Positions 63,591 to 64,000 of a stretch of DNA of 64,000 nucleotides are shown piece after piece (within the stretch, counting starts at the first letter, position 1; every line of letters begins with the position of its first letter). Source of the DNA: Flavobacteriales bacterium (GTDB lineage Bacteria > Bacteroidota > Bacteroidia > Flavobacteriales_F > PHOS-HE28); NCBI GenBank assembly GCA_016710685.1, contig JADJVC010000002.1, positions 1-64,000 on the forward strand, in the 5' to 3' direction. Under the pieces are notes generated by a model. That model saw only the letters and a list, made by a program, of their open reading frames with translations. It made no database searches and was not told the origin of the DNA. A program made the translations under genes and the position numbers.

Positions 63591-64000
63591 GCATTTCCAA
63601 ACTGGCCAGCATCCACCCGGATGCACGCATCGGCAATGACGTTGTGATCGAGCCGTTCACCTCCATCGCGGCGGATGTCTCCATCGGCGACGGCACGTGG
63701 ATCGGCCCCAACGCCTCCATCATGGACGGCGCGCGCATCGGTGCCAACTGCCGCATTTTTCCCGGCGCGGTGATCTCCGCTATTCCGCAAGACCTCAAAT
63801 TCGCCGGCGAAAAAACCACCGCCGAAGTCGGGGATGGCACCACCGTGCGCGAGTGCGTCACCATCAACCGCGGCACCTCCGACCGGCAGCGCACCGCCGT
63901 AGGGAAGAACAGCCTGCTGATGGCCTACGTGCATTTGGCGCACGATTGCTTGGTGGGCGACAACGTGGTGATCGCCAACAGCGTGAACCTTGCTGGGCAC
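63587..64000 (+). CDS. lpxA: UDP-N-acetylglucosamine acyltransferase (partial, runs off the end)
   Basis: First enzyme of lipid A synthesis. Only the first 138 residues are in the window. Hexapeptide repeats (for example IGNDVVIEPF, IGDGTWIGPNASI) make the beta-helix, and H119 in HLAHDC is the catalytic His (H125 of E. coli). The ATG shares four bases with the stop of lpxC-fabZ. The 3' end is cut by the window edge. Confidence 0.95.
   Translation, partial: MSISKLASIHPDARIGNDVVIEPFTSIAADVSIGDGTWIGPNASIMDGARIGANCRIFPGAVISAIPQDLKFAGEKTTAEVGDGTTVRECVTINRGTSDRQRTAVGKNSLLMAYVHLAHDCLVGDNVVIANSVNLAGH

Overview
The window comes from a GC-rich member of the Bacteroidota, most likely the Flavobacteriales. 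The evidence is a type IX secretion (T9SS) gene set (gldJ, a porP/sprF-type gene, porU, porV, porX), several proteins ending in T9SS sorting domains, an LpxC-FabZ fusion, a urocanase of the long type, and start regions without clear Shine-Dalgarno sequences. The order gldJ / porU / porV / cdd / pdhA / pdhC also resembles the Flavobacterium arrangement as I remember it. No rRNA or tRNA gene and no CRISPR array was seen.

Layout. 0.1-2.7 kb: a tyrosine recombinase at the window edge, then murF. 2.9-11.6 kb: T9SS core (gldJ, porP/sprF-like, porU, porV) with ispF coupled to porV. 11.8-16.8 kb: a VTC-domain/DUF4956 pair on the minus strand, then cdd, pdhA, pdhC and a small methyltransferase. 17-25.5 kb: a Na+/H+ antiporter, recG, a lysoplasmalogenase-like protein, a methyltransferase, pheT and two small genes. 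25.7-33.8 kb: two ECF sigma systems (one with a small membrane protein, one with a membrane-anchored protein ending in an outer-membrane barrel) followed by three tandem paralogous T9SS cargo genes. 34-43 kb: a class III Fic protein, hutU, a copper-receptor-like TonB protein with a Met/His-rich lipoprotein, a broken T9SS cargo gene and a lipoprotein. 43-51.3 kb: a glucosaminidase/LysM protein, aroA-aroB, proline dehydrogenase, a secreted hydrolase, alanine dehydrogenase. 51.3-64 kb: tsaE, porX, an HD phosphohydrolase, a class III nucleotide cyclase, a DUF2911 protein, a Cys/His-rich membrane protein, a tandem-repeat protein, a POTRA-like outer-membrane protein and the lipid A operon lpxD-lpxC/fabZ-lpxA (lpxA runs off the end).

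How it works together. The secretion proteins (GldJ, the PorP/SprF-like protein, PorU, PorV, PorX) and at least five predicted secreted substrates lie in one window, with lipid A synthesis genes at the right end; T9SS substrates are commonly anchored to A-LPS. The rest is central metabolism (pyruvate dehydrogenase, shikimate pathway, proline, histidine and alanine breakdown) and housekeeping.

Two window-wide features matter for any user. First, at least eight genes, including essential pheT and conserved gldJ, carry apparent one- or two-base indels, several of them in homopolymers; this looks more like residual assembly error than true decay. Second, the intergenic spaces are filled with several families of short interspersed repeats (inverted pairs at convergent gene ends, tandem hexamer words, a MITE-like element with 24-bp terminal inverted repeats), some of which reach into the 3' ends of genes and supply the stop codon.
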